Assembly (NCBI GenBank): GCA_013398175.1
Contig: VZRZ01002089.1
Span: forward strand, 1,663,352 to 1,727,351
Length of the DNA stretch: 64,000 nucleotides
Source of the DNA: Climacteris rufus
Taxonomy: Eukaryota > Chordata > Aves > Passeriformes > Climacteridae
Direction: 5' to 3'
The position numbers were made by a program, and so were the translations under genes. How positions within the stretch are numbered: the first letter of the stretch is position 1; each line of letters begins with the position of its first letter. Positions 35,500 through 48,054 of this stretch are shown one piece after another. The notes below the pieces were generated by a model that ran no database searches, had not been told where the DNA came from, and was given only the letters and a program-made list of their open reading frames with translations.

Positions 35500-37175
35500 A
35501 GAGGCTGGAGGAGATTGACATGTTGTGGGATAATTCCTAGAATCATGGATCCAGGCTACAGAAGGTAACAGAGAGGAATGAATCCCATGACTGGAGTGCA
35601 GCTATTGATGGTACATCTTATTCATAAGAGACAAGCAAGGAAGGAGGGGTGGAGGTATTACCTTCTACATCAAGAACTGGATTGAGGGTGAAGAGTTGTC
35701 TCTGAAGAAAAGCCATGAGCAGGGTGAAAGCTTGTGGGTAAGAATGAGAGACTGAGGCAACAAAGGGAACCTATTATTCTGCGTTTGACACAGGCTGCCT
35801 GCTCAAGGGGAGCCTGTTGATGACACCTCCTTGCTCCAGCTACAGCAGGCATCGTGCTTGCAGGCTCTTGCCCTCCTGTGGGGGCTTCAATTACTCTGAC
35901 ATCTGCTGGTAAAGTAGCACAATGAGCTGTAGGCTATTCAAGAGACTCCTGGAATGCATGGAGCATAACTTCCTGACCCATGTAAGAGACCCTACCAGGG
36001 CGGCGAGTTACTGGATGTGATGGTCACCAATGCAAGTGGCATCAAGACTGAAGACAGCCTGGGCCGCAGTGATCATGCACTGGTGGAGTTTGCAGTCCTT
36101 AGGGATATGGGTCAGGTGAAGGAAAAAGTACCCTGAATTTTAAGAAAGCAGTATTTCAGCTTCAAAAGAGTCAGTAGGACCATCTGGGAAACTGTCCTCA
36201 GGGAGTAGGGAGCAGAGCAGAACTTGCAGATCTTTCCAAGAGCATGAGAGCTCTTGATCCCCAAGTGTGAGAAATCAGGAAAGGAAGGCAAGAGCTCAAC
36301 ATGACTGAGTAGGGAAGTGCTGATTAAACAAAAGCACAAGAAGCAAATGCACAGTGAGTGGAAGCAGGGATAGGTGCAGCTGACACACCTGAGGGATGGG
36401 ATGTCATCCAGAGCTACCTGTAAAATTTTGAGAAGGCCCATGAGAACCTGATGAGATTCAACAGGGCCAAGTGAAAGGTCCTGCATAAGGCTCAGGACTA
36501 CCCAGACATGTGTACAAACTGGGAGAAGAGTGATGAGAAGGACTTGAGGGTTCTGGTGGCTGAAAAAGTGGATAGTGCACTTGCAGCCCTGACGGCTAAC
36601 CTCATCCTGGCCTCCATCAAAAGAGGAATGGCCAGAAGGTTGAAAGAGGTGATTCTACCCCTCTACTCTGTCCTGTTTCCAGGTCTGAGGGCCTCAACAT
36701 AAGAAGGACACAGACCTGTTGGAGCAAATCCTGACAAGGACCACAAAGATGGTGAAGGGGCTGGAGCACCTCTACTGTAAGGAAAGGTCGAGAGAGCTGG
36801 CATTGTTCAGCCTGGAGAATAGAAGGCTCCAGCAAGGCCTCTTTTAAGACTTCCAGTCCTTAAGGGGACTTATAAGAAAGATGGGGACAGACTTTTCCCA
36901 AAGGCATGTGGCAACAGAAGGAGTAACGGTTTTAAACTAAAAAAGGGCAGATTTAGAGTAGGTATAAGACATTTTTACAGTGAGGGTGGTGAAAGACTGG
37001 AACAGGTTGCCCAGAGAAGTAGTAGATGCCTTTACCCTGGAAACATTCAAGGTCAGATTGGATGGAGCAACCTAACTGAGTTAAAGATGTCTGTATTCGT
37101 TGAAGGGAGGATTGGACTAGATGGCCTTTAAAGGTCCCTTCCAACACAAACTATTCTAAGATTCTAAGATAAATG
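35500..37175 (+). pseudogene. Long CR1 LINE copy with the reverse transcriptase deleted
   Basis: CR1 ORF2 encodes an APE-type endonuclease followed by a reverse transcriptase. The first half of this copy is endonuclease: SHDWSAAIDGT is readable at 35583-35615 and GGFNYSDICW at about 35880-35909, where the family motif is GDFN, so the conserved Asp is Gly here. The post-endonuclease linker follows to about 36380. From about 36385 (GGATGTCATCCAGAG) the sequence is already the 3' end of the RT frame and the 3' UTR, continuing through AAGGCCCATGAGAACCTGAT, TGGAACAGGTTGCCC and GGATTGGACTAGATGGCC to the octamer tail at 37175. Most of the RT domain is therefore missing. Many stops and frameshifts are present; it cannot function. 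Confidence 0.8.
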
Positions 37176-40100
37176 GCAGTTTAAAAATAAAAATGAAATA
37201 AATTTTTAATATCATCAGATAAGGGAGTATTACAAGTCTGAATGATACCATTTGGATGGTGGTCTTTCAGACTGGTTTAGGAGGGAAGTTCCTAGCAGCA
37301 CTACAAAAGTCCTTTACAGGCAGTGTAATAGCAGGGGTCTTCAGTGCTACTTTGCCAACACATAGCAAAAAAAAGTGTTAATATCTGCTGAAGTTACTGC
37401 TATATTGAGATATGAATAGTACAAAATCAGATGGATTAAGTTTACCTTATTCTATAGAAAATAGCCTGCAAAAGAAATATTGATGAGCTAGATATAGAAC
37501 TTTTGCTAATGCAGTAGAAATGTAGGAAGAGACAATTAATGAACTAAAAATTTGAAAAGTCACAGGTCTAAGTCACTATTCTATTCTGTGGTGGATATTA
37601 AAGATAACATCTGTGCCAAAATCTATGGTTGCGAAAAAATGTTCCATTGCCATATCCTTCAGAACATAGCATGTCATGTAAGGAAAGGGACCTGAACATT
37701 ACTTCAAGATTGAAGAGAGAGACTGAAAATATTAAAGAGATAAATAGACCTTTTGCTTTACACTTCAAAAAAATACAAATAGAAGGAGCTGCTTTACAAA
37801 GAAAGGAAGACAATTAACATTTCTAGAGCTCCTATTTGACCAAAGGATAAAAGGAGAGGTAGATGTAGGTGCTGTCATCAAGTGTGCAGTCTGGACTCAG
37901 TTCCTAGCAGGCTGACATATTTTCATTTTCAGAAATACGTTCAGGGCACCCAAAAGAACCAGAGTAATGTAATTTGTTTGAAAATATGATTGATGTAGCT
38001 CTTTGAACTCAAGAGCCAGTGAGACGAAAGAGAATAGGAGGCTGTTGCCAGAACATGAATCTCAGTTCACTGGTAGTTCCAATAATGACTAAAAACTAAA
38101 ATATTAAGATAAAGGCCTTGATAATTAAAAATCAAAATGTGATGTTTCACTTATCAATAGGAAACACAAAATTTCTTAGAAAAACAAAGCATGTCAACAG
38201 GTGTCTATCTCATATAGAATATTATCTAGAGTGTTCAAATTTGTCACCAGAGTGCAAACTTATTCCAGATCTGTTGTAAAGGTGTCTTCTCTAAAATAAA
38301 AATATCCATATATGGCCTTTTGCTTAAAGCTGCGGTTTAATATTATAAAATACCTTCATAGCACTGGACAAAAGTAGGTATTTTTGGTTGTGTGCCAGCA
38401 ATGCCATAACCCTGGCAATTAATTTGAAATATGTCTAGTCAACTTTGGTTGACAAAAATCTGCTGTGCATTTGTAATAGTTTCTCTCCACATCATTCACA
38501 CACAGTGGTGGTCCGATGCTGTACTTATAAAACATGCAGATCTTTCTTAATGACAGTTCAGAAACAGATCCTTACATGAAATTAAGGAAAAAAACCCACT
38601 CCTCTTAATATGTTCTGTCAATTATATCCTTTATAAAAATGCAGGAAATTATAAAGGAACAAATGTGTTTCTCAACATATTTCCTATAGAATTTTATATA
38701 TCTAATAGAATTTCATATGATGCTTAAAGACCAGTTGGGGCACTCAGCTTTGATATTAATTGACATGATACAGACTTCTAAAGAGTTCTTGCTATAGCAA
38801 ATGCTTGAAAAGCTATTAGTGTCTGTATATCCACTTTTCATCATATGTCTTGAAAAAGACATTATTTTTTTCCCAGTAAATTGAAAGCCTGTTTTTCATC
38901 TGAGTCCAAGTTTGGTAAGCATTGGTTATTAGATTAATAACTGTTGTCCTTAAAGATAACACTTTCTGTGCTGACTGATTGCCGAACAGTGACAAAAGAA
39001 AACACTAAACACATTGAAAAAGCCTACTGAGGAGGCAAAAAAAAAAAAAAAAAAAAGAAACATGCCAGTACTAGTGTAGATATCATCAAATGCTTCAAAT
39101 GATCTGAGCAGTCATTAGTATGGCTGCCAAATTGAGAAAGAGTGAAATTATTATTATTATATGGATTAATTTTTATTTCTTGGATTTTCCAGAGACTTTT
39201 GAATATTGGACAGCCATTTCATATAGTGAAAATTACTATAGTAATTTCTTGCCTATAGTGAAGGCACTCATATTAGGCACTGCAGAGTTCTGTTTTATTT
39301 TCCCTTTGTTAATCAGTTAATGAAGTTACAAGAAGAGCAGGGGTAGAAGCAGAAATTATAGTTTCTTCAATACAAGGAAGACAAAGTAGAAAAAGTTTTT
39401 GAGAAAGTAAAACACTGGATTCATCTTATGGTTTAGGCAGTAATACTAAGTATCTGTTGTTACAGTTTTTGTTTTAAATCCTGTTTGGTCACTTTCCACA
39501 AAGACGACATGAGTGATGGCTTATTTTCATGTCAAGCAAAATGTTAGTTTAAGGTGAGAAGAATGAAAGAGTTTAAATCATACTATATTTATAGGACTAC
39601 TTCCAAAAATCTTTGACTTATGCTTTCAGCATTACAAATGCTAACAACCACTAGTCTGACCATGAAGTTGTTTCTATGAGTCTCATCTTACTTCTAAATA
39701 AAAGCAATAGCCCTCATTAATGTCATAGGCAACAAACCAAAATTGAAGAATAGTGGGCAGGACTAGAATCAGGCCTTTCACTTGGAAACAGATGGGGATC
39801 ATGTTGAAAGAAATAGAGGAAGAAAGAAGAAATAAACAAACAAACAAAAAAAAAAACCCTAGGGCTATGAGGTACAGGAAAAAAAAATAAGCAAAAAGAA
39901 ACCCTTCAAAAAAAATCCAAGAAACCAAAACCAAACCCCAAGCCTAAAACTTAATTAAATATTTCTTTATCCTTTTTGTCTTTATATACCTTTAAACACT
40001 GTCACGATCCTTCACAATAAATACATTGACTAGACATTCAATTTTACAGGCAAATTCCTCTCATTTAGATCTAGCCATGAAAACATTTTGAAATTGTTGT

Positions 40101-42367
40101 AGCTTTTACATTTATGTTTGATTAAATCTAATTAAAACCCAATAACATTCAACTGATCAGCTTTGAAATGTTAAACATAAATAGTAAATGACTGCACAAT
40201 GGAATAATTTTGAAAAGCAAAATTAGTAAGTTTTTCAAGTGAAGACAGATAATTCTGGTTTGTTTTTTCTGTACTGTCACTGATATTTTTAGATCTGTTT
40301 ACTGTAATTAGTGCCCTAGATATCTACCTTGCTAAACCAGGGTGAAGTTTATCTGATTTAGCTCCAGCATTGGTACATCATTACTTGAGACAATGTGTTG
40401 ACATTCTGTTTTGCTGTTTCTTGTATAAAAAAGAAAATGTGGATTCTAGAAAATATCTGTTGATACAAATCACAATTAATAGTGAAATATGCAACAGATG
40501 GTGAAACATAATCATTCTATCAGACTAATAGTATACTGTCTTCATTTTGGAATTTGCTTTTCCCAAAAGATGCTGTTGGGCTGAAGCCATATTGACAGCT
40601 GGTGTGTTCCTAATGTAGTTAGTTTGATATACCTCATCTATTAAATTCTGTGCATTTTCCAAAATAACAGATGACAAGTGCAATTGACCACCTGGGAAAA
40701 TGCATCTTCAGTAGAAAGCTTAACATGATCTTTTTTTTTTGTGGGTGACTGTAGAGCTATGTAATGCTTTTCTATTTTGGGTGACATTTTAAACTACTAA
40801 AATTCTAACTGCCTTCCAAAAGTACAGTGTTTTTTGTACACACATAATGATCAAAAATAATCTCAGGACAACTAACAGATGCTATAACTATCATGCTTTT
40901 GGAAAACTATGACATGTTTATCAGCTTATCTCTTCAAACGTGGTATTTAGGAATCATTTTGCAGAGACTGAATTATCAGTCTCAGGTAGTGTTGCTGTAA
41001 AGCAAGTACAGAATGTATCCTGCAGAAAGCTCTATAACAGATACACATTTAAAAGAATCAACAATTTTTCTCTCAGGTAATGTACAGTGATATATTTACT
41101 GGAAAACATTGTGCTGGTTTGTTGTGTTCTTTTTTCTAAATGAATGCACCACTGCATGGTATTGATGATCCCATTACTAAAATAAGGAATCAAAATTGTT
41201 TATAGTTTTGAAAATACGGAAAGCAAAATTTGTATACATTGTACAGAATTTAGGTTTGCTCATATTCAAAATTCTCTGACTTTTGAAAAGACGTTATTTT
41301 CAAGGGTTGTTCAGGCAGTTTTAAAGCACCAACTTTATTGATGATGTATTTATAAATCTGTATATTAATCTGTGTTAATAAATATATACAATAAACCTAT
41401 GTAATTATTCATTCAAAAGGCTAGTCGTACCGGGGGCAGGTCTCTACTACTCAGTGTCCTCAGCTTTTCCCATTATATAGCCAAGACAGAGTTTTTTTTA
41501 GAGAGGTATTTAGGAAAATACATGAGGCATTGGACTGGTGTCATACAGTCCAATGTATGTTGGACTGTATGTTTTTTTTTTAAAAACAGTTGGTCCACCA
41601 AAGCAATGCCTACTGTTGACTCTTGTATGGGGTGATAGACCCAAGATTGAGGTACACACTTTTTCTGAAGACCAGTCCCAAAATAAGATACTGACCCTAC
41701 TCATTCTTCAGGAAATAATCTGAATATTAGACAGGGAAGTGTGCTGGGGAGACCTGTGGTAGGACATACTGTGGGGGCAGGAGTGTGAGTTGCAACTGAA
41801 TATGGGTGGGAAGAGATGATTTTGAATTATGGAAGTAGACTAGCTAGTGTTTCTTAAATCTGAGAAGCTACTTGAGTAGCTAGGAACAGGGAGCTGTTCT
41901 TGGGACACAGAACCAATGACAAGGGGAAGAAAGGCTGTGAGTGAATTAATGTATCACTCCTGTAGTGGGATGTTTGTTTTGATTCTGAAGGGTCACAGCC
42001 CAGATGAAATGGAAAGAAAGATTGTCTGGTGAATCCCACCTGAATTTTAGAACTAGATGTTATGCCAAGGAAGTACAAAAGCTGTAAGAAAATGTTCAGG
42101 TTTTGGGGGCATAAGGGGTTGTTTTGCTATTTAGAGCTCACTTTCATTATTGTATTTCAAGGTGGATTTTGTAAAGGATAATAAAAGAAGCAAGGTGCAG
42201 GGGGTAGGGGAGAGCAGGAAAGAAGATTAGTACTGGAACAGTCCAGTAACACAGAAAATAAATGAAACAATCAGTAAACTCATGAAATCAAAGGCCTTTT
42301 ACATAACTAAATTACCAAGAAGGCATTCTAGAGGAATTATTATTAAAATTTATGTCAGCAAAAGCAC
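37176..42367. other. 5 kb of mostly unique AT-rich sequence
   Basis: No gene or interspersed repeat is recognised. It contains an A20 run (39037-39056), a short (AAAC)n/A-run at about 39833-39857 and a perfect hairpin at 41542-41571. Confidence 0.5.
41542..41571. repeat. Perfect 12-bp inverted repeat (hairpin)
   Basis: The arms CATACAGTCCAA (41542-41553) and TTGGACTGTATG (41560-41571) are perfect reverse complements around a 6-base loop, TGTATG. A run of T follows. The stem-loop plus T-run resembles an intrinsic terminator, but in this vertebrate context that is coincidental. Confidence 0.85.
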
Positions 42368-42460
42368 AGAGTCACTGCATGGGTAAGGTTGGAAGAGAGC
42401 ATAGTGAGTCATCCGGTCCAACCTCCCTGCTCAAGCAAGTCACTATGGAACTGTTGCCAA
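42368..42460 (-). repeat. CR1 LINE 3' terminal fragment, reverse strand
   Basis: AGTCACTGCATGGGTAAGG, GGAAGAGAGCATAGTGAG and CCGGTCCAACCTCCCTGCTC correspond to the reverse complement of the CR1 3' end. Only about 90 bases are recognisable. Confidence 0.75.
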
Positions 42461-45400
42461 ATATAGAAATAAAATATGAAAGGTCTGATAATTAAGCTTC
42501 TATGCTGTGAAAAGTTTACCCATGAAAGTAGTACTGTCTTTCTAAGAGGATGATTTACTCAAATAAGTACCAATAGGAGTAAGAACTGCATAATGTGGCC
42601 CTGAGTAAATCTGCATATTATTTAAGAAAAAAAACCCCAGCAAGTATTCCCTTTTGTGACTACAACCTTAACCTTCTCCTCAATATATTTCAAGACAGAC
42701 CCAGAACTCATATGACAGTCTCATTATTTGATGGATGTTGAGTGGATATGCTTATTTATTTTGCATTTCCCTTGACAAAGACTGTGGCAAAACTGCATGA
42801 CTAGTTTCTCATTGTCACGCTGTCTTCTCTCAGTTCTCTGCAGCACTATGCAACACTTTTACACTAAAGCAATAGTTTGAAGTATCATTTTTCTCCCAAA
42901 GGATAACTTTATTTAAAGGCAGAAATCTATTTTACTACTTCATATTGTCATCAGAATAGGCTAATACAATGAAACTTAATTTGGAATGTGGGGGTAAAGT
43001 GGGGTACTTGAGGTCAAATATTTCATATATTTTTCCTTGATTTTCTGTCCTTCATTACAAAATTTTGTTACAAAGGGTACAAATGTCCAATTAATACCTG
43101 AAAAGACTTTTGAAATATCATTATAATGCTGTCATGTATAACTTTTTAATAAATATAGCTGTCATATTCTGAACAAAAGATAATTCTGTCCTATATATTT
43201 TTTAAAGAAACTAATATTTAAACTATTAAAAAGAAATTTTAAATGTACTTTTTCCTTCCTGCATTTTTTAAATTTTTCATTATCTACTGTCTTTATAGGA
43301 CATATGTCTTCACAGATTCCATTTCTGCAAAGCAACATTTCCAGCATTTTTAAAAAATATTTTTTCTAGGTAAGTAAAAAATCAAAGTGTAATATTGCAC
43401 GGGAGTAATCGAAATGATACTGAGGCATGCTTCTGCTCTTACTTGTATCCATCCAGTATTAGGAGATTATTATAGTGAAATGTAAGTTAAGAATAATTAG
43501 AGCTGCAAAAATAAAACATCTGAAAAAGGAGAGAGGTTGGAGTTTCAGGATTAATGACCTAATGTAGTAAGTAGTGCTTAGAAATTATGGAGGCACTCAG
43601 ATAGTATGGTGAAGACTGCCATTACGTGAACCTCTGCAGATGGATGATGGAAAACACTTATGCTATAGATCTGTCACCTCCCTAAGTACAAACAGTATTC
43701 AACAGTTTTATGAGTAGAGTGTCTAATAAGTTCTTTATTCACAACCATCTAACAAAATGAATCCAAGTGGTGTGGATATTACTGCAATGAAGTGAATACG
43801 GAAAAAGATGGTTTTCAGATACTTTAATGAGGAACTTAGGATACAAACTTGGATGGATAGATTGTTGGCTAGACGAACTGTTATTTATCCCTGTCTGAAA
43901 CATAGCTTGTTGTCATGAAGATTAAAGTGTATGTGTTCTCTCATTGCGTGAATTTTAGCAAAGTATAAGTATTCAACCAAGCATTTGAAAAAAAAAAAGG
44001 CTTATTTTACTATTTAGAATCTCTGTCTTTCTCCTCTAGTATAATGACACCACTGCAAAGTGGGCACATATCAGTGTGTATATACTACAGCACATTTGGA
44101 AATTTTATTTAAATCCTAATAATTATTCTTCTTATGAACAAGCAAACTGAGCCAAATGCTTCCCTGCATTACTCCAGATTATTGGGTTTTGCCTTTCTGA
44201 TTTCCCATAGTGTGTTTCTTATTTGTTTGTTTTGGTGTTGGCTTATAGGTGTTTTTTCTTTTTTCTTTGTTTGTTTTCCATAAGAAAGGATCACAAATGC
44301 TGTTTGCTACCCTTGATAAGATTACATCAGGTTAAAAGACAGACTAGTGCAATACAATGTTGAGTGATTTCATTGCTCTTTCTAGTGGAAGAAGAAAGAA
44401 TGATGGTATTGGATACCCTTCATTAAGGCACCTCTAAGCTGCCTACATATAGAAGGAAGGATCTGACTGCTGTTTTAATAAGAGCTACTTAGGGAAATAT
44501 CACATTTTGCTTTCCTACCTCTTGTAATCTTTGCCTAGGGTTCTGCTCCTGGCTATTGTCAATGACTGATTTTCAATACACCACAGCAAGGAAGCTGCTC
44601 TACCACAAATAAAGCCCCAATTTGTGCAATTAGTATTTTGTTCTTCATGACACAAAATGAGCTTCATCCATTCCACCTGTGCACAGTCCCTACTGATTAC
44701 CAGATGTGGCTAATATCAGACACAACGCTGAATTTAAAGTCATCCTTATTTTAAGACTAGAAGCAGTTCAGGAGCAAGTGCCCTTAGCCACCTGAAGGGG
44801 AAATTAAAATCACAACTGCTTAGCATAAGTAACTTGTGGCCAAGAAAACATCTGGCTGGAAGCAGGAAAACCACAGATGACACAACTCCCTGTAAGGGAG
44901 TGGTTTCCCTTGGTGATGTGATAATAAATAGTCACAGCATTGTCTTGTAGCCATCCTGGAATGCAAACACTCAGGGGCCACTTTTGGGCAGCAGGTGTGG
45001 TGATGAGGGATGGACCAATGCCAAACTGAAGCATCCTATATTTAGCATTTACAGGATTGACACTGGTGCAAGAGCATATAAGGAATTGGCTTACTACATA
45101 ATTTTACAGAATCCTGATAGAACTGCTTATGGCAGTAAGACTTCATCCAATGCATTGTTCATTCATATTTTTTAAAATATGTATTTAAGCAAAAATGTGT
45201 ATTTATTTTGCCTCAAAGAGTACTTTCTGAACATACTCCTAGCTGTCAAGGTATTCTCATTATTTTTTTCCAAGTTGTATTTTCTCCAGCTTTACTTTTA
45301 CTTATTATGGCTTCTCTGCCAGAGGTTATTCTGATGACAACAGAGTCAGCAGAGCAGGATTTAGGCTTTCCTTACAGAACTGAATTTACAACCCTTATAG

Positions 45401-46080
45401 AAAAAGAAGCAATTGCACAGCATTCCCATTTAATATCCCTCACATGACCTATCTATGCCTTTTTCAAAAAAGAGTGAAATCTTACTTTTATTTCAGAAAA
45501 AATATTGTTGGCTGATTAGGAAGCCAAAGCTGTTTCTTAGGTAACTGAACAGAGCAAATTTGCAGTAACTAGCAATAGGCAACACCACAAAAAAATAAAA
45601 AAATATATTTTATGTTTCTGTAGATCTTCTAACCAATCTCAACCTTCATGTATGTTACCTCCCTTCCTTCCACATCCTTCCACAATGTATTATTTTTTCT
45701 TCCATTTAATGTGAAGCCTAGGTCCCCACCAGTTTTAGGGCAAGGAATCAGTGCCCAGAAGTAGAATGAAAATAAATAGTTGGATAGTAAAAAAGAAAGC
45801 AAAACAAAAAGGAAGGAAAAGCACATATTCTGTCAGTCAGTTTTTGTGGGAGAGATATGTTTCATTTGATACACAGACACACAACTCACACATACACAAA
45901 TAGTGAGAAAAATGATTCAAAGATATTGAGTTGCTTGACATATACACATTAAGAAAGAAAAATAAAGAATATCAGTACAATATTCAGTATTCTTCAGTAA
46001 AGAGCTGAATTTTCCATCAGTTACCAATATATCATGATTGAAAGGACAACATTTCTTAATGACTGCAATAAAGAATTTTA
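42461..46080. other. AT-rich unique sequence
   Basis: No gene or repeat recognised. The patch at about 44620-44780, of less AT-biased sequence with homeodomain-like AATTAG words, looks like conserved non-coding DNA but cannot be proven so here. Confidence 0.5.
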
Positions 46081-46624
46081 AAAAGTGTGATGGTTTGACT
46101 CTGGCTAGGTGCCAGGTGCCCATCAGGCTGCTCTATAGCTCCCTCCCCCAGAGGGACAGGGGAAAGGACAAGATGAATCAGTGGGTGGAGATAAGGCAGT
46201 TCTTATTGAAGCTACAGAAAAACAAAATCAGGGTCTGCGTGTGCATAAGCAAAAGAAGGAAAGTCAATCTCTACTTCCCATCAGCAAGCGATGTTCAGGC
46301 ACAACCTGGGAAGCAGGGCCTCAGCACGCGTAGTGGTTCCATGGGAAGGCAGACATTACAGAGTGCCCCCCCTTCCTCCTCTCTCTCTCAGCTTTTATAT
46401 CTGAGCTGACGTCATATGATATGGAATATCCCTTTGGATCCTTTGGGTCAGCTGGCCTGCTTGTTTTCCCTCCCGAGGTCTTGCCCACTCCCTGCCCCTT
46501 GATGGGGGGAATGTTAGGGGGACAGTGCTGCTCAGCAGTAGCCAAAACACTGCTGTGTTATCAACTGAAGCACAGCACTGGCAGGGCTGCTGAACTCTAC
46601 CTCAGTCAGAACCAATACAAAAAG
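46081..46624 (-). mobile_element. Solo ERVL-type LTR, reverse strand, perfect 5-bp target duplication (46086-46619)
   Basis: The element starts TGTGATGGTTTGACTCTGG at 46086 and ends ACCAATACA at 46619, 534 bp. It is flanked by AAAAG on both sides (46081-46085 and 46620-46624). Minus-strand landmarks of the family are present: AAAGGGATATTCCATATC, then a perfect CRE TGACGTCA (46407-46414), then a TATA box (complement of TTTTATA near 46393-46399). The polyadenylation signal has become AATAAG (complement near 46213-46218). It is a solo LTR and probably the youngest of the three family copies. Confidence 0.9.
46407..46414. promoter_or_regulatory. Perfect CRE (TGACGTCA) in LTR promoter
   Basis: The palindromic CREB/ATF site lies just upstream of the TATA box in the minus-strand LTR. 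This CpG-containing site would be expected to decay quickly if methylated, yet it is intact here; at the equivalent position of the 33441 copy it reads GGCATCA. Confidence 0.7.
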
Positions 46625-48054
46625 GATAGAAAACTCTTTACTTCCAGTAGAAACTCTTATTTCATCAGCACCATATTAACATTCCTTTAATAAAATTATA
46701 CACAGAAAAAAGCAAGAAACTTTGTAAACCCCAATACCAGAAAAAGTGGACTAGAGTAATTTAAAAATCTTTAAATATCAGTATTTGTCTTATTTTCTGT
46801 TCCTTCTTTTGAGCCCTGACTGCAGTCCAAGAATAGCTTGTAAGTGCTGCTCAGTCTGGACATTTGCATTGTGAAGTGTCAAAAAGGAAAGTGTTTCATT
46901 TGGCATTGTGAAAATCTTAGAGGTACCAATTTACTATGCTCAGAAATGACTGGAGAAAAAATTCTTATCTTCTTGTTTTTATTCTACTGCTCTTTCTTCT
47001 TTAATCCTCTATAATCCACTCAAAATATTATCAGCTAGGATTTTGCCCATGTCAAGTTTTTGAACTCTGGGTGGTTTTACTCAAGCTTTGTTCTCAGAAG
47101 CGTGACAGCCCTTGGATCACTTTTGCAACAGGAATTGAATATTTTTCCCCATTCTCATAACTCTGAGAGAATTGCAAAAGGATTTTGGATTAAAGTCACA
47201 GAAGGACTTTATCACCCAAATCTTACCTTACTATTTCAGGAAGATTTCCCACTTAGGTGCTGTCTGACCCATAGATGTTGATGTATATAAAACTTAAAAT
47301 TACCTATATGGTTAAAGGCTTGCTGGTAGGGCCCAAACTCCCTAAACCCCGAGCAGGGGATTGAGTATTGCTACAAAAAGAGAAACTTGATCTCGTATAG
47401 AAATAAGAAGACATACGTAGCTTTTGGCACTGTAAAGATCTTATCTAGAAATCCCATGAGTATTGAACATATAATTTGAAAGAATTTCTTAAAATACTAA
47501 ATCCAGATTTCTCCAGTCATAGTTAATTATCTGATATATAAACATAACTTTAAATAAGCTGGTTTTATTCCTGTCACTTCTTCACATCTCAGTTGTCGGT
47601 GATTAGGAGCCTTTGTTTAATTTTTTGTTTCTTCTTGGTAAATTTACACCTACTTTTATTTTTGTTTGCCAGCATGAATTAGCTCCTTAGTATCCTTGTA
47701 TATTTGCAAATAGTAACCCTACACTTTTTTCTTCTTTTCAAAAAAAGCTGTTCCTAGAATATATATCTGACTGAGATCTGAGCCCAAGAGCTTACCATTA
47801 TCTACACTCTAACAAGAAATCCATAGGGGTCTGAGATGCTGATTACGCTGTGCTGCGTTGTAGTCTTTTCTGTGCCAAGCTGGGGATCATGTTGATAAAC
47901 ACTATAGCCAGAATAGTGAATAATTTAAAAAGCTATGATTGAGAACTCTTTAAAGAACTTTTGTTTTCTAACCATCTGTTTAAGCAGCTGTTAATTAGCC
48001 CAATATGAGGCCATTCACGGTCAAAAAGTCTCAGTGAAAAGGCAGTACTATTCA
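46625..48054. other. AT-rich unique sequence
   Basis: No gene or repeat recognised. Confidence 0.5.

Noticed and set aside
39037..39056. A20 run as the tail of a processed pseudogene
   Set aside because: No polyadenylation signal, gene-like sequence or flanking direct repeat was seen upstream.
41542..41590. Hairpin plus T-run as a bacterial intrinsic terminator
   Set aside because: The context is a vertebrate genome with no adjacent gene; the stem is not GC-rich.
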